Source: Sphingomonadaceae bacterium (GTDB lineage Bacteria; Pseudomonadota; Alphaproteobacteria; Sphingomonadales; Sphingomonadaceae). Taken from it: 14,394 bases of DNA. The stretch's first letter is position 1. Each line of letters begins with the position of its first letter. Shown here one piece after another: positions 1-7,695 of this stretch. Under the pieces are notes generated by a model. The model searched no databases, was not told the origin of the DNA, and saw nothing but the letters and a program-made list of their open reading frames with translations. The stretch lies in NCBI GenBank assembly GCA_019245455.1, contig JAFARM010000246.1, forward strand, positions 1-14,394. Direction: 5' to 3'. The position numbers and the translations under genes were made by a program.

Positions 1-1
1 G

Positions 2-1090
2 GGCGCGGAGAGCGGCCGGCCGCTGGCGCCCGAGCAATTGGTGACGCTCAATCAGGCGGCGGGCGAGGTGCTGTTCGAGGGACTGGCCGAGCGGCCGGTG
101 CTGTCGATCAATCGCGGCTTCTCCGCGCCGGTGATCGTCGACACCGATCGCACGGCGGCCGACCTCGCCTTCCTGTCGGCGCACGACGACGATCCGTTCG
201 CGCGGTGGGAGGCGACGCAGCAGTTGGCGCTGCGCGTGCTCGCCACCGACGACGATCCGGCCGACTTAGTGACGACGGTCGGGGCGACGCTTGAGCGCGG
301 GCTCGACCCCGAGTTCACGGCGGAGGCGATCCTGCTGCCGACCGAGGCGGTGATCGGCGACCATGCCGAGGTCGTCGAGGTCGACGCCATCCATCGCCGG
401 CGGCAGGGGGCGCGGCGGGCCATCGCGACGACGCTCGCCGAGCCGCTGTGGGACGCCTACCGGAACAACGGCGCCAACCGATACGAGCTGACGCCCGAGG
501 CCAAGGGGCGGCGGGCGCTGAAGAACGTCGCGCTCGGCTATCTGATGCTGATTGGCAGAGCGGCGGCCGACGCTGCCTGGGCGCAGCTGACGGGGGCGGA
601 CAACATGACCGACCGCTTCGCCGCGCTGGCGGCGCTGGTCAACGCCGCGCCCGAGCGGCGGGACGCAGCGCTCGCCTGGTTCTATGAGCGGCATAGGAGC
701 GACCCGCTGGTCATCGACAAGTGGTTCAGCGTGCAGGCGACGTCGGTCCAGCCCGACGCCTTCGAGCGGGTGCTGGCGCTGAGGAGCCATCCCGACTTCA
801 ATCCCAACAACCCGAACCGGCTGCGGTCGCTGATCGGCGCGTTTGGCATCAATCAGGTCCGTTTCCACGCGGCCGACGGGCAGGCCTACCGCTTCCTCGC
901 CGACGAGATCATCGCGGTCGGCAAGACCAACCCGGGGGCGGCGGCGCGGCTGTCGGTTCCCCTGACCCGTTGGCGGCGGTTCGATGCCGCGCGCGCCGGC
1001 CTGATGCGCGCCGAGCTCGAGCGCATCGCCGCCGTGCCGAACCTGTCGCGCGACGTATTCGAGATGGTCAGCAAGAGCCTGGCGGGCTGA
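2..1090 (+). CDS. pepN: Aminopeptidase N, C-terminal part (5' end outside window)
   Basis: This is the tail of a zinc aminopeptidase of the M1 family (PepN type), which removes N-terminal residues from peptides in the cytosol. The open frame runs in from the window edge; 362 residues are visible, against about 870 for the whole family member. The stretch ERPVLSINRGFSAPVIV near residues 28-44 is the hallmark of the small beta-sandwich domain that follows the catalytic domain in PepN. The rest is the all-helical C-terminal domain (DUF3458_C type), with typical phrases such as NPNNPNRLRSLIGAF and FHAADGQAYRFLADEI. The catalytic HExxH motif lies upstream and cannot be checked. The gene ends in TGA and is convergent with the mla-type operon, with only the palindromic repeat patch between them. 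The family call rests on recalled conserved phrases and is firm. Confidence 0.95.
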   Translation, partial: GAESGRPLAPEQLVTLNQAAGEVLFEGLAERPVLSINRGFSAPVIVDTDRTAADLAFLSAHDDDPFARWEATQQLALRVLATDDDPADLVTTVGATLERGLDPEFTAEAILLPTEAVIGDHAEVVEVDAIHRRRQGARRAIATTLAEPLWDAYRNNGANRYELTPEAKGRRALKNVALGYLMLIGRAAADAAWAQLTGADNMTDRFAALAALVNAAPERRDAALAWFYERHRSDPLVIDKWFSVQATSVQPDAFERVLALRSHPDFNPNNPNRLRSLIGAFGINQVRFHAADGQAYRFLADEIIAVGKTNPGAAARLSVPLTRWRRFDAARAGLMRAELERIAAVPNLSRDVFEMVSKSLAG

Positions 1091-1140
1091 CTTCCGTCCC
1101 TTGAAGGGGAGGGGCTATGGGGGGCAGTCAGCGATGTGGC

Positions 1141-1253
1141 CTCCCCTCCCCTTCAGGGGAGGGGCCGGGGGTGGGGAAGTCAGCGGCCTCTCGCACCACC
1201 CACCCCCGGGCCGCGCTCCGCGCGTCTCTCGCCCCTCCCCTGAAGGGGAGGGG
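1141..1253. repeat. Inverted pair of GC-rich palindromic intergenic elements
   Basis: Two copies of one element face each other between convergent genes. Each has a perfect hairpin, CCCCTCCCC with a 4-nt loop (TTCA at 1152-1155, TGAA at 1241-1244) and GGGGAGGGG. The arms are 1143-1151 with 1156-1164, and 1232-1240 with 1245-1253. Each hairpin is followed inward by the same CCGGGGGTGGG block (1165-1175, and its complement at 1199-1209). In the right copy about 22 nt separate hairpin and block; in the left copy they abut. The two copies can therefore also pair into one large stem. A third partial copy (CCTTGAAGGGGAGGGG) sits at about 1099-1114. No T-run follows, so this is not a classic intrinsic terminator, although it could halt polymerase from both sides. 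Similar GC-rich intergenic repeats are common in sphingomonad-like genomes, as far as I recall. Confidence 0.85.
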
Positions 1254-1258
1254 AGTGG

Positions 1259-1885
1259 CTAGTGCGCCACCCAGTCCGCGACCTGGGCGGCGACCTGATT
1301 CGCCGCGGTGTTGAGTGCGATCGCGACGTCGTTCGGCAGCTGCGAGGTCACCGGCGCGCTCGCGTCGAAGCGGCGGACGGCGAAGCTCGCGGTGCCGCCC
1401 TTCGGCGCGGTCCCGGTCAGTGCCGCATCGTAGCGGACGCGCACCACGGCGGCCGACGGACTGCGCACGTCAAGGCTAAAGTCGAGCAGCGTTCCCGACA
1501 GCGTCCGCCCGCCGGCTGCGGTCGACTGGCGCGGATCGAGCACTGGGATGCCCTTGGCCTGCAGCGTATCGGCAAGGACCCGCTGGAACTCGCGATTGGG
1601 CTGCTCTGCCCAGCTGGCCCCGGTCAGATATTCGATCGTCGTGTCGCCGGTTATCACCGGCTGGCGCAGCGTCTGCAGCATCCCCGGCACCGCCGGCACG
1701 AGCACCAGAACCGTCGCGTGGGGATCGGTCGTCGCGCCAGCGCCCGGCTGCGGCACGGCCGTCGCGCGCAACGCGAGGAGCGAGGCGGGTGCCTTGGCAT
1801 TGCCGCCGATCTGGACGATCGGACCACAGGCGGCGACGCCCAACAAGGGCGCGACGGCCAGAAGGGGAAGTAGGCGACGCGTCAT
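1259..1885 (-). CDS. ABC-type transport auxiliary lipoprotein (PqiC/DUF330-like)
   Basis: This is a 208-residue predicted outer-membrane lipoprotein, last gene of the Mla/MCE operon. The N-terminus has two arginines, a hydrophobic stretch (L5-A19) and a lipobox VAAC with the lipidated cysteine at C20, so it should be exported and anchored by a lipid. The remainder matches the ABC-type transport auxiliary lipoprotein family (PF03886, formerly DUF330) in length and layout. A phrase like YLTGASWAEQPNREFQRVL near residues 86-104, followed by a strand-rich second half, is typical. In PqiC-like systems this component is the outer-membrane partner of an MCE protein. Its ATG overlaps the TGA of the MCE gene by four bases (ATGA at 1885-1882), and the purine-rich AAGGGGAAGAA upstream is a good ribosome site, so the genes are translationally coupled. 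The family call is from pattern recognition, without a profile search. Confidence 0.85.
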   Translation of the reverse strand: MTRRLLPLLAVAPLLGVAACGPIVQIGGNAKAPASLLALRATAVPQPGAGATTDPHATVLVLVPAVPGMLQTLRQPVITGDTTIEYLTGASWAEQPNREFQRVLADTLQAKGIPVLDPRQSTAAGGRTLSGTLLDFSLDVRSPSAAVVRVRYDAALTGTAPKGGTASFAVRRFDASAPVTSQLPNDVAIALNTAANQVAAQVADWVAH

Positions 1886-2856
1886 TTCTTCCCCTTCTTC
1901 GGCGGGACATAGCCCGGCGCGGTATACTCGGGCAGCTTGCGCCCGCCGATCAGCGCGCCGGCCGGATCCTCGTCGAGCTTGGCGGCAATTGCCCCCAGCT
2001 GTGCCGTCGCGTCGCGCGCTTCGCGCAGCAGCTGCGCCGTCTCGGGCAGAGTCTGCGTGGTGAAGGCGTCGACGCCGGGCTGCGCGCTGGTGACGACGGC
2101 GTCGAGCTTGCCGAGCGTCGCATTGGCGTGCTGCGCCGTCGCGGCGAGATCATGGACGAGCGGCTTGGCGTCGGTCGTCAGCAACGCATCGGCGTGCTGC
2201 AGCAGCTGTGTCAGCGCCGTCGCCGCCGCCGTCGCCTGCTTCAGGGTCGTCCGCGTTTCGGCAAGCGCGCCGGCAATCTCCGGTCCGCGATCGGCAAGGC
2301 TGCCGGTCAGCCGATCGGTGTTGGCGAGGATGTTGCCCAGGCTCTTGCGATTGGCGGGGTTGAGCAACTCGTTCAACGACGCGGTCAGCGCCGAAACATT
2401 GTTGAGCAGCTCCGGCGCGCTCGCCAGCAGCTGGCCGAGCGCCCCGGCGCGCGGCGGAATGACGGGAACGCCGAACGGTCCCGGCTCGGTGATCGGCGAA
2501 GCACCGGCCATCGCGCCGTTCAGCTGGATCTGGCTGACGCCGGTAAAGCCGACGCCCTCGATCGCCGCGGTCGTGCCGTGGAGAATGGGCGTATCGGCCT
2601 TGATCTCGACGCGCACGCGCACGCTGTCGGGCGAGCGAGGAAGGAGCGCGATCTCCTTGATCTGGCCGACCGGCACGCCCTTGAACTGCACCGGCGAGCC
2701 GACGGCCAGCCCGCTGATCGAAGTCTTGTAGAAGATGTCGTACTGCTTTTTCTCGTCGCCCGTGAACTTGGCGAGATACAGAATGAAGCCGAACAGTCCG
2801 ATCGTCAGGATCAGCACGACGGCGCCCACGAGCACGTAGTTGCTACGCGTTTCCAT
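1882..2856 (-). CDS. mlaD: MCE-domain substrate-binding protein of lipid ABC transporter (MlaD-like)
   Basis: This is a 324-residue inner-membrane protein with a periplasmic lipid-binding MCE domain. It begins with a short cytosolic start (METRSNY) and one membrane helix (about residues 8-29). The MCE domain spans about 38-115 and includes the family phrases GLAVGSPVQFKGVPVGQI (49-66) and GVGFTGVSQIQLNG (101-114). After a Pro/Gly linker comes a long alpha-helical tail (about 140-295). E. coli MlaD is much shorter (about 183 residues), so the extension is substantial. In related MCE proteins such tails form a helical barrel that carries lipid across the periplasm; that role is inferred here. 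The C-terminus is lysine-rich. The gene lies 51 bp downstream of the ATPase gene and overlaps the lipoprotein gene by 4 bp. The ribosome site is weak (GGGAA about nine bases before ATG), but the start fits the family. Confidence 0.92.
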   Translation of the reverse strand: METRSNYVLVGAVVLILTIGLFGFILYLAKFTGDEKKQYDIFYKTSISGLAVGSPVQFKGVPVGQIKEIALLPRSPDSVRVRVEIKADTPILHGTTAAIEGVGFTGVSQIQLNGAMAGASPITEPGPFGVPVIPPRAGALGQLLASAPELLNNVSALTASLNELLNPANRKSLGNILANTDRLTGSLADRGPEIAGALAETRTTLKQATAAATALTQLLQHADALLTTDAKPLVHDLAATAQHANATLGKLDAVVTSAQPGVDAFTTQTLPETAQLLREARDATAQLGAIAAKLDEDPAGALIGGRKLPEYTAPGYVPPKKGKK

Positions 2857-2907
2857 CAGGCGGGTTCCCGACCGGCACGAAGTGGATGACCAAGACCTGT
2901 CAGCACG

Positions 2908-3762
2908 TCACCCTGCTCCCTGCTCGGTCCCCGCGACCGCCCGCGTCGCGTGGACGGGGGCGGACGGAGTGGGCGGGGCCTTGTCGCTTGCCGCCGCCGC
3001 CCGGCCGCGCGGTCCTGAAAAATATTCGCGCACCCACGGGTGGTCAAACGCGATTAGTTCCGGGATCGTTCCGACCTTCAACATGACCCCGTCGCCGAGC
3101 ACCGCGACGCGGTCGCAGATCGCATACAGCGTGTCGAGGTCGTGGGTGATGAGGAACACCGTCAGCCCCATCGTGTCGCGCATCCCCTTGATCAGCTCGT
3201 CGAACGCCGCGGCACCGATCGGGTCGAGGCCGGCCGTCGGTTCGTCGAGAAAGAGCAGATCGGGATCGAGCGCGAGGGCCCGCGCCAGCCCAGCCCGTTT
3301 ACGCATTCCGCCCGACAGCTCGCTTGGGAACTTCATCCCGGCGAATTCGGGCAGGCCGACCATGGCGATCTTATAGCTGGCGATCTCGTCCATCAGCGCC
3401 TGGTCGAGGTGGAAATATTCGCGCATCGGTGCCTCGATGTTCTCCGCCACCGTCAGCGACGAGAACAGCGCACCGTTCTGGAACAGCACACCCCAGCGGC
3501 GGCGGAGGTCCTTGGCCGTTTCGGCGTCGAGCGTGCCGATGTCATGGCCAAGCACGTCGATTTCGCCGTCGTCGGGCGTCTGCAGACCGATGATCGACCG
3601 CAGCAGCACCGACTTGCCCGTTCCCGATCCGCCGACGACGCCGATTATCTCGCCGCGCCGCACCTCGAGGTTGACGTCCTTGTGGACGACCTGTTCGCCG
3701 AAGCTGTTTTTCAGGTGTGCGACGCGGATGACGACATCGTCGCTGACGTGAGCCTCTGCCAT
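2908..3762 (-). CDS. mlaF: ATP-binding subunit of Mla-type lipid ABC transporter (MlaF-like)
   Basis: This is a 284-residue cytosolic ABC ATPase that powers the lipid transporter. All nucleotide-binding motifs are present: Walker A GGSGTGKS (44-51), Q-loop glutamine Q95 in VLFQNGALFSSLTV, signature LSGGM (149-153), Walker B LLFLDEP with D173 and E174, D-loop GLDP (178-181) and switch histidine H207 in LITHDL. The FQNGALFSSLTVAEN and LSGGMRKRAGLARAL phrases are specific to the MlaF/Ttg2A group within ABC ATPases. After about residue 250 there is a low-complexity Ala/Pro tail of about 33 residues, which is probably disordered. The start codon shares one base with the permease stop (TGATG). No clear ribosome site precedes it, so expression likely depends on coupling to the permease. 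Function is confident at family level; the transported lipid and direction of transport cannot be read from the sequence. Confidence 0.95.
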   Translation of the reverse strand: MAEAHVSDDVVIRVAHLKNSFGEQVVHKDVNLEVRRGEIIGVVGGSGTGKSVLLRSIIGLQTPDDGEIDVLGHDIGTLDAETAKDLRRRWGVLFQNGALFSSLTVAENIEAPMREYFHLDQALMDEIASYKIAMVGLPEFAGMKFPSELSGGMRKRAGLARALALDPDLLFLDEPTAGLDPIGAAAFDELIKGMRDTMGLTVFLITHDLDTLYAICDRVAVLGDGVMLKVGTIPELIAFDHPWVREYFSGPRGRAAAASDKAPPTPSAPVHATRAVAGTEQGAG

Positions 3763-4889
3763 CAGACGTAGCCGAGCGCGGTGAAGAAGACGGCGAAGAA
3801 GGCGTCGAGAACGATCACCAGGAAGATCGACTGCACCACCGCCTGCGTCGTCCGCTGCCCGACCGATTCCGCATTGCCCGTCACCTGCATCCCCTGAAAA
3901 CAGCCGGTGACGGCGATGATGAAGCCGAAGACCGGGGCCTTCACCATGCCGATGACGAGGTCGCTGATCGGCGTCACATCCTGGATGCGCTGGACGAAGC
4001 TTGCCGGCGGGATGCCGAGCGACGTCCAGCAGAACAGTCCGCCGCCGATAATCGCCATCAGCGCACCATGAAAGGCGAGCAGCGTCATCATGATGATCAT
4101 GGCAAGGACGCGGGGCAGGACCAGAACCTCGATCGGCGACATCCCGATCGAGCGCATGGCGTCGATCTCCTCGTTCAGCTTCATCGACCCGATCTGCGCC
4201 GCGAAGGCCGATCCTGACCGGCCGGCGACCATGATCGCGACGAGCAGAATGCCGAGCTCGCGGACGACCGAGCGGCCGATCAGGTTTACCGTGAAAACCT
4301 CCGCGCCGAACTGTTCCAGCTGGACCGCGCCCTGCTGCGCGACGACGATGCCGACCAGGAACAGGAGCAAGGTGATGATGCCGAGCGCATTGGCCCCGAC
4401 GACCTCCATCTGGTGGACGACGGCGTTGAAGCGGAGCGGCCGGCGTTCGCCCAGGGTCTGCGCGAGGACGATGATCGTCTGGCCGAGGAAGGCCAGGAAC
4501 TCGCCGAAGGTGTGCAGCACGGCGATGACGCCGGCCCCGATCAGCGCCAGGCGCTCGACGGCGCGGTTGCCGTGCGGCGGCCGGCGCCGCGCCGGCTTGT
4601 CATTGGCCGCGACCTGCTCGATCAATCGCCTGGCGTCGTCGGAGACGTGGTCGAGCTGCGCCGTGCGTCCCGCCGCTCGCCAGTCGCGCAGCAGCTTGTG
4701 GATCAGCCACGCGCCCGTCGTATCGATGCGCTCGACCCGCTGGAGGTCGATCGTCAGGTCACCGTCAGGGCGAAGGGCTGCCAGGTCGCCGGCAACGTCG
4801 CCGATCGACGCCACCGTCAGCGCGCCGGCGAGGTGCACGATGCGCTGTCCGGCGGTCCCGGGATCGTCGAGCGTCAGTGTGGCGGCCAT
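3762..4889 (-). CDS. mlaE: Mla-type lipid ABC transporter permease with N-terminal STAS domain
   Basis: This 375-residue inner-membrane permease is the first gene of the operon. Residues 1 to about 96 form a STAS domain (beta-alpha fold, with RIDTTGAWLI at 54-63). It corresponds to the separate MlaB protein of E. coli, which docks on the ATPase. Residues about 110-375 are the MlaE permease domain (DUF140), with several hydrophobic helices and the diagnostic block around GRSGSAFAAQIGSMKLNEE (223-241) followed by IDAMRSIGMSPIEVLVLPR (242-260). STAS-MlaE fusions are known in many proteobacteria, so no separate mlaB is needed. No mlaC (soluble periplasmic shuttle) lies in the window; the auxiliary lipoprotein takes the last slot instead. 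The promoter must lie in the 116 bp shared with the divergent phosphatase gene, but I see no convincing -35/-10 there. The ATG has no strong ribosome site. Confidence 0.93.
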   Translation of the reverse strand: MAATLTLDDPGTAGQRIVHLAGALTVASIGDVAGDLAALRPDGDLTIDLQRVERIDTTGAWLIHKLLRDWRAAGRTAQLDHVSDDARRLIEQVAANDKPARRRPPHGNRAVERLALIGAGVIAVLHTFGEFLAFLGQTIIVLAQTLGERRPLRFNAVVHQMEVVGANALGIITLLLFLVGIVVAQQGAVQLEQFGAEVFTVNLIGRSVVRELGILLVAIMVAGRSGSAFAAQIGSMKLNEEIDAMRSIGMSPIEVLVLPRVLAMIIMMTLLAFHGALMAIIGGGLFCWTSLGIPPASFVQRIQDVTPISDLVIGMVKAPVFGFIIAVTGCFQGMQVTGNAESVGQRTTQAVVQSIFLVIVLDAFFAVFFTALGYV

Positions 4890-5005
4890 CGGGTCCGATT
4901 GTTGGGGGAACGATACGGTTCCGGCAAGCGCGAAACGAAGCGCCTTCGCATCGGTTGCACGACCACGCCTTGGTTGCGTGCGCGCGCCGGTCGCGGGATG
5001 AACGC

Positions 5006-5644
5006 ATGATGCGGATCGCCGTCTATGACATGGACCTGACCGTCACCGCCTGGCCGACCTACACGCGCTGGCTTGTGTTCTGGGCGCGCCGCCGTGCCCC
5101 GTGGCGCCTCGCCCTGCTGCCGATGGCGGGTGTGGCGGCGGTCGGCTACCGTCTCGGTCTGCTGCCGCGTGGACGGGTCAAGGAGATCGCTCAGGCGTTG
5201 CTGATGGGTCCGGCGGCACGCGCCGAGGTCGCCGCTGCAGCGACGGCCTTCGCGGCAACGGTGCCGCTGCGCCCAGGCGCGCTGGCGCAGCTCGCCGCCG
5301 ACCGGAAGGCAGGGCTCGAGCCGGTGTTGGCAACGGCCAGCCACGCCTTCTATGCCGGCGCAATTGCGGCACGGGTCGGGATCGGCACCGTCGTCGCGAC
5401 GCGGTCCGTGTGGGCAGGCGACCGGCTGTTGCCGGCGATCGACGGCGAGAACTGCTATGGGCCGGCCAAGGCGGCGATGATCGCCACCGCACTGCCGGAA
5501 GCGGCAATCGTCCGCGCCTATTCCGACCACGTCTCCGATGCTTGGCTGCTCGCGGCGGCGAGCGAGGCCGTGGCGGTCAATCCGTCGCGCGCGCTGTCCC
5601 GACTGGCCGCGACGCGCGGCTGGCGCATCGTCGATTGGCGGTAG
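5006..5644 (+). CDS. HAD-IB family phosphatase, PgpC-like layout
   Basis: This is a 212-residue haloacid-dehalogenase superfamily phosphatase. Its motifs are in order: motif I YDMDLT (catalytic D8, general acid D10), motif II ATASH (T110, S112), lysine K155 in GPAKAAMI, and motif IV YSDHVSDAWLL (D174, D178). The ending VNPSRALSRLAATRGWRIVDW is typical of the IB subfamily (SerB-like). The cap after motif I is unusually hydrophobic and basic (WLVFWARRRAPWRLALLPMAGVAAVGYRLGLL, in part). That layout resembles phosphatidylglycerophosphatase C of E. coli, so a lipid phosphate substrate is plausible but unproven. I chose ATG 5006 because the fold starts just after it; the frame could open at 4877, but those extra 43 residues look unrelated to the family and overlap the mlaE start. 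It is transcribed divergently from the lipid-transporter operon. Confidence 0.85.
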   Translation: MMRIAVYDMDLTVTAWPTYTRWLVFWARRRAPWRLALLPMAGVAAVGYRLGLLPRGRVKEIAQALLMGPAARAEVAAAATAFAATVPLRPGALAQLAADRKAGLEPVLATASHAFYAGAIAARVGIGTVVATRSVWAGDRLLPAIDGENCYGPAKAAMIATALPEAAIVRAYSDHVSDAWLLAAASEAVAVNPSRALSRLAATRGWRIVDWR

Positions 5645-5673
5645 CCAGAGGCTCGCGATCGACGTCAGATGCG

Positions 5674-5701
5674 AAAACGGGCGGAGCCGAAGCTCCGCCC
5701 G
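5674..5701 (-). terminator. Rho-independent terminator with UUCG tetraloop
   Basis: On the minus strand a 10-bp perfect stem (5701-5692 with 5687-5678) closes a C(UUCG)G tetraloop and is followed at once by TTTT (5677-5674). It lies 18 bp past the stop codon of the 581-residue PEP-CTERM gene and is its terminator. The same 28 bases occur again at 7645-7672. The stem could also slow transcription from the HAD gene on the other strand, but no U-run follows in that direction. Confidence 0.9.
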
Positions 5702-5719
5702 TCGTCACCCGATGGCCGA

Positions 5720-7465
5720 TCAGGCGGCCAGCGTACCGAAGCGGCGGCGACGCTGCATCGCACCGACCAGGCCGAAGCCGGCGATGAACAACGCCCAGCT
5801 CGCCGGCTCGGGGACGTTGCCGACGTTGGTGGTGTCGATTTCCGAGATCCACGTCGACCAGCGCGAACCGCCGGTGCCGAGCGGGTGATCGGGACCGTCG
5901 TTATACTCGCGGGCGAACTCGCCGATGACCCAGAACTTGGTCGGATCGGTCGGATCGACCGTTACCTGGCTGTAATCGCCCCAGCGCTGGCGGCCGACGG
6001 CGACCTGTCCATCGACGCTGCCGTTGTGATAGTCGTCGACCAGGCTGACCTTGAGCAGCTCCTCGCCGCCGCGCTGGATCAGGCGGCCGCTGGCGCTCGT
6101 CGTGTAGGTACGGGCGAAGAAGCTGACCTTCCCGTCCGCGCCCGAACCCGAGCGATTGTAGCCGATAACGACCTTGCCGTCGGCGTTCACCGACAGCGAG
6201 CCCTGGAAGTAATCGTGGATGCCGTCGCCGATCTCGCCCTGCGTCAGCAGCTTGCCGGTCGCGGCGTCGGTCACCTGCCAGCGTACGACGCTGTGGTCGT
6301 CGTGCGGCGGCGCGGCGGTGAAGACGCTGTAGATCAGGCCGTTCTGCTCATAGACGTTCGAGCTGACGCGCGGGTCGAGCGCGTCGATGACGCGGTTGTT
6401 GTTGGCGTAGGTCGCGTTCGGATTGGCATCGGGAACCGCGTTCGGCTGCCGCGCCGGCCCTTGGAAGGCATAGCTCGACACACCGAGATAATGCCCCTGC
6501 GACACGGTCGGATTGCCCGATCCGGCCGAGTTGACGTTGTACGAGACGAGGTCGTTGTAGAACAGCGACTCCGCGACGACCTTGCCGTTTCCGCCCGTGG
6601 CGTTGTTGTTGACGCCCTGGATGGCATAGCCGGCATAGGGCGTGACCTGACCGCCGTGGTCGGGATCGTAGCCGTAGACGAATTGCTTAAGGCCCGTCGT
6701 CGTCGGCGCGGTGGCGTTGACCAGGCTCGACAGCGGGATGACGTTCAGCGTCGTGCCGCGGAAACGCTCGCCGGCGTTCGTCGGATCGCTGCCGAAGTTG
6801 TTGGTGCCGATATAGACAGCGCCGTTGCCGATCGCGAGCGTCGGATAATCGGCGACGCTGCCCGACGGACCGTTCGGACCAGAGTAGCCGGTGAACTTGG
6901 TCGACTTCCACCCGCCCGTCGCATCGGCCGTGTTCGAAACGGCGATCTGGATGTCCGAGACGCTGGCACCGAACGACAGCGCGACCCAGCGCTGCGCGGC
7001 CTTGTCGAACAGGACGCGGCTGTCGCCGTTAGCCCCCGTCTGGCCGGCCGCCGCCCAGAAGGCGAGGTCGGAGGTCGCCTTCTGCACCGTGCCGTCCTTG
7101 CCGAAGACGGCGAAGCCGCCGTTGGCGAACTCGGTGAACTGCGTCGCGCCGACCGCGCCCATCGTGTCGGGCGGGATGAAGTTGCGGCCATAGCTGGCGA
7201 CGTCGTACTGGCTGATGCCCTCGAAGCTCATCTTGACCTTGGCGGTCGGGACGAAGCTCGCCGACTGGCGCTGCTGGCCGATACTGGCGGCGAGGAGCGG
7301 CGTCGCCGCACCGATCGCCGGCGCGTTGTCGCCGGGCGCGGGCGCGTCATATTCCATCTGCTCAAAGCCGAGAAGGTCGGGAATGGCGAAGCCGGTCGCT
7401 GCCGACGCCCCCGTAGCCGTGGCGACCGCAACCGCCCCAACCGTCGTCAAATACGTGAGTCTCAC
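5720..7465 (-). CDS. Exported PEPxxWA-CTERM protein, putative beta-propeller
   Basis: This is a 581-residue exported protein of unknown function. It has a signal peptide (residues 1-22, cleavage likely after GASA) and a C-terminal PEP-CTERM sorting tail: VPEPASWALF at 551-560, a short hydrophobic helix to about 570, then RRRR at 572-575. Such tails are cut by an exosortase in the inner membrane, and the protein is then released or attached at the surface. The body is Gly/Asn/Asp-rich and strand-rich. Phrases such as PPDTMGAVGATQFTEFANGG (99-118) and RWGDYSQVTVDPTDPTKFWV (494-513) recur in a family of bacterial secreted, probably propeller-shaped proteins. I see no catalytic motif. The start is GTG at 7465, backed by AAGGAG six bases upstream (7477-7472). 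It lies downstream of the metalloprotease gene on the same strand, with a terminator between them. Confidence 0.85.
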   Translation of the reverse strand: MRLTYLTTVGAVAVATATGASAATGFAIPDLLGFEQMEYDAPAPGDNAPAIGAATPLLAASIGQQRQSASFVPTAKVKMSFEGISQYDVASYGRNFIPPDTMGAVGATQFTEFANGGFAVFGKDGTVQKATSDLAFWAAAGQTGANGDSRVLFDKAAQRWVALSFGASVSDIQIAVSNTADATGGWKSTKFTGYSGPNGPSGSVADYPTLAIGNGAVYIGTNNFGSDPTNAGERFRGTTLNVIPLSSLVNATAPTTTGLKQFVYGYDPDHGGQVTPYAGYAIQGVNNNATGGNGKVVAESLFYNDLVSYNVNSAGSGNPTVSQGHYLGVSSYAFQGPARQPNAVPDANPNATYANNNRVIDALDPRVSSNVYEQNGLIYSVFTAAPPHDDHSVVRWQVTDAATGKLLTQGEIGDGIHDYFQGSLSVNADGKVVIGYNRSGSGADGKVSFFARTYTTSASGRLIQRGGEELLKVSLVDDYHNGSVDGQVAVGRQRWGDYSQVTVDPTDPTKFWVIGEFAREYNDGPDHPLGTGGSRWSTWISEIDTTNVGNVPEPASWALFIAGFGLVGAMQRRRRFGTLAA

Positions 7466-7644
7466 TGCCTGCTCCTTGCACCCCGCACCCGCAGAATCGG
7501 CGCGTGCGATGTTCTAGTCTCGACACCGTGCGAAGGAGTAGTGCGGGAAAGTCACACACGCCTGAAAACGTGGTTTACGAATAGCTTACGCCTAAAGCGC
7601 CGCGCGTTTGGACGTACCTTGCGACGCCTTGCCGCCCACAACGC

Positions 7645-7672
7645 AAAACGGGCGGAGCCGAAGCTCCGCCCG
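7645..7672 (-). terminator. Rho-independent terminator with UUCG tetraloop (second copy)
   Basis: This copy is identical over 28 bases to the hairpin at 5674-5701: a 10-bp stem (7672-7663 with 7658-7649), loop UUCG on the minus strand, then TTTT (7648-7645). It lies 23 bp past the stop of the metalloprotease gene. It should separate that transcript from the downstream 581-residue gene, which therefore needs its own promoter in 7466-7640. I could not pick out a convincing -35/-10 pair in that gap. Confidence 0.9.
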
Positions 7673-7695
7673 CCATTGACTTGCTCGGACGCGGA

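Noticed and set aside
1789..2889. 366-residue + strand open frame opposite the MCE gene
   Set aside because: It is antisense to the MCE protein gene, which has clear domain phrases and coupled neighbours. The shadow is Arg-rich with no family signal.
4877..5005. Longer N-terminus for the HAD phosphatase
   Set aside because: The 43 extra residues do not fit the family, where catalytic Asp lies within the first ten residues, and they overlap the mlaE start codon.
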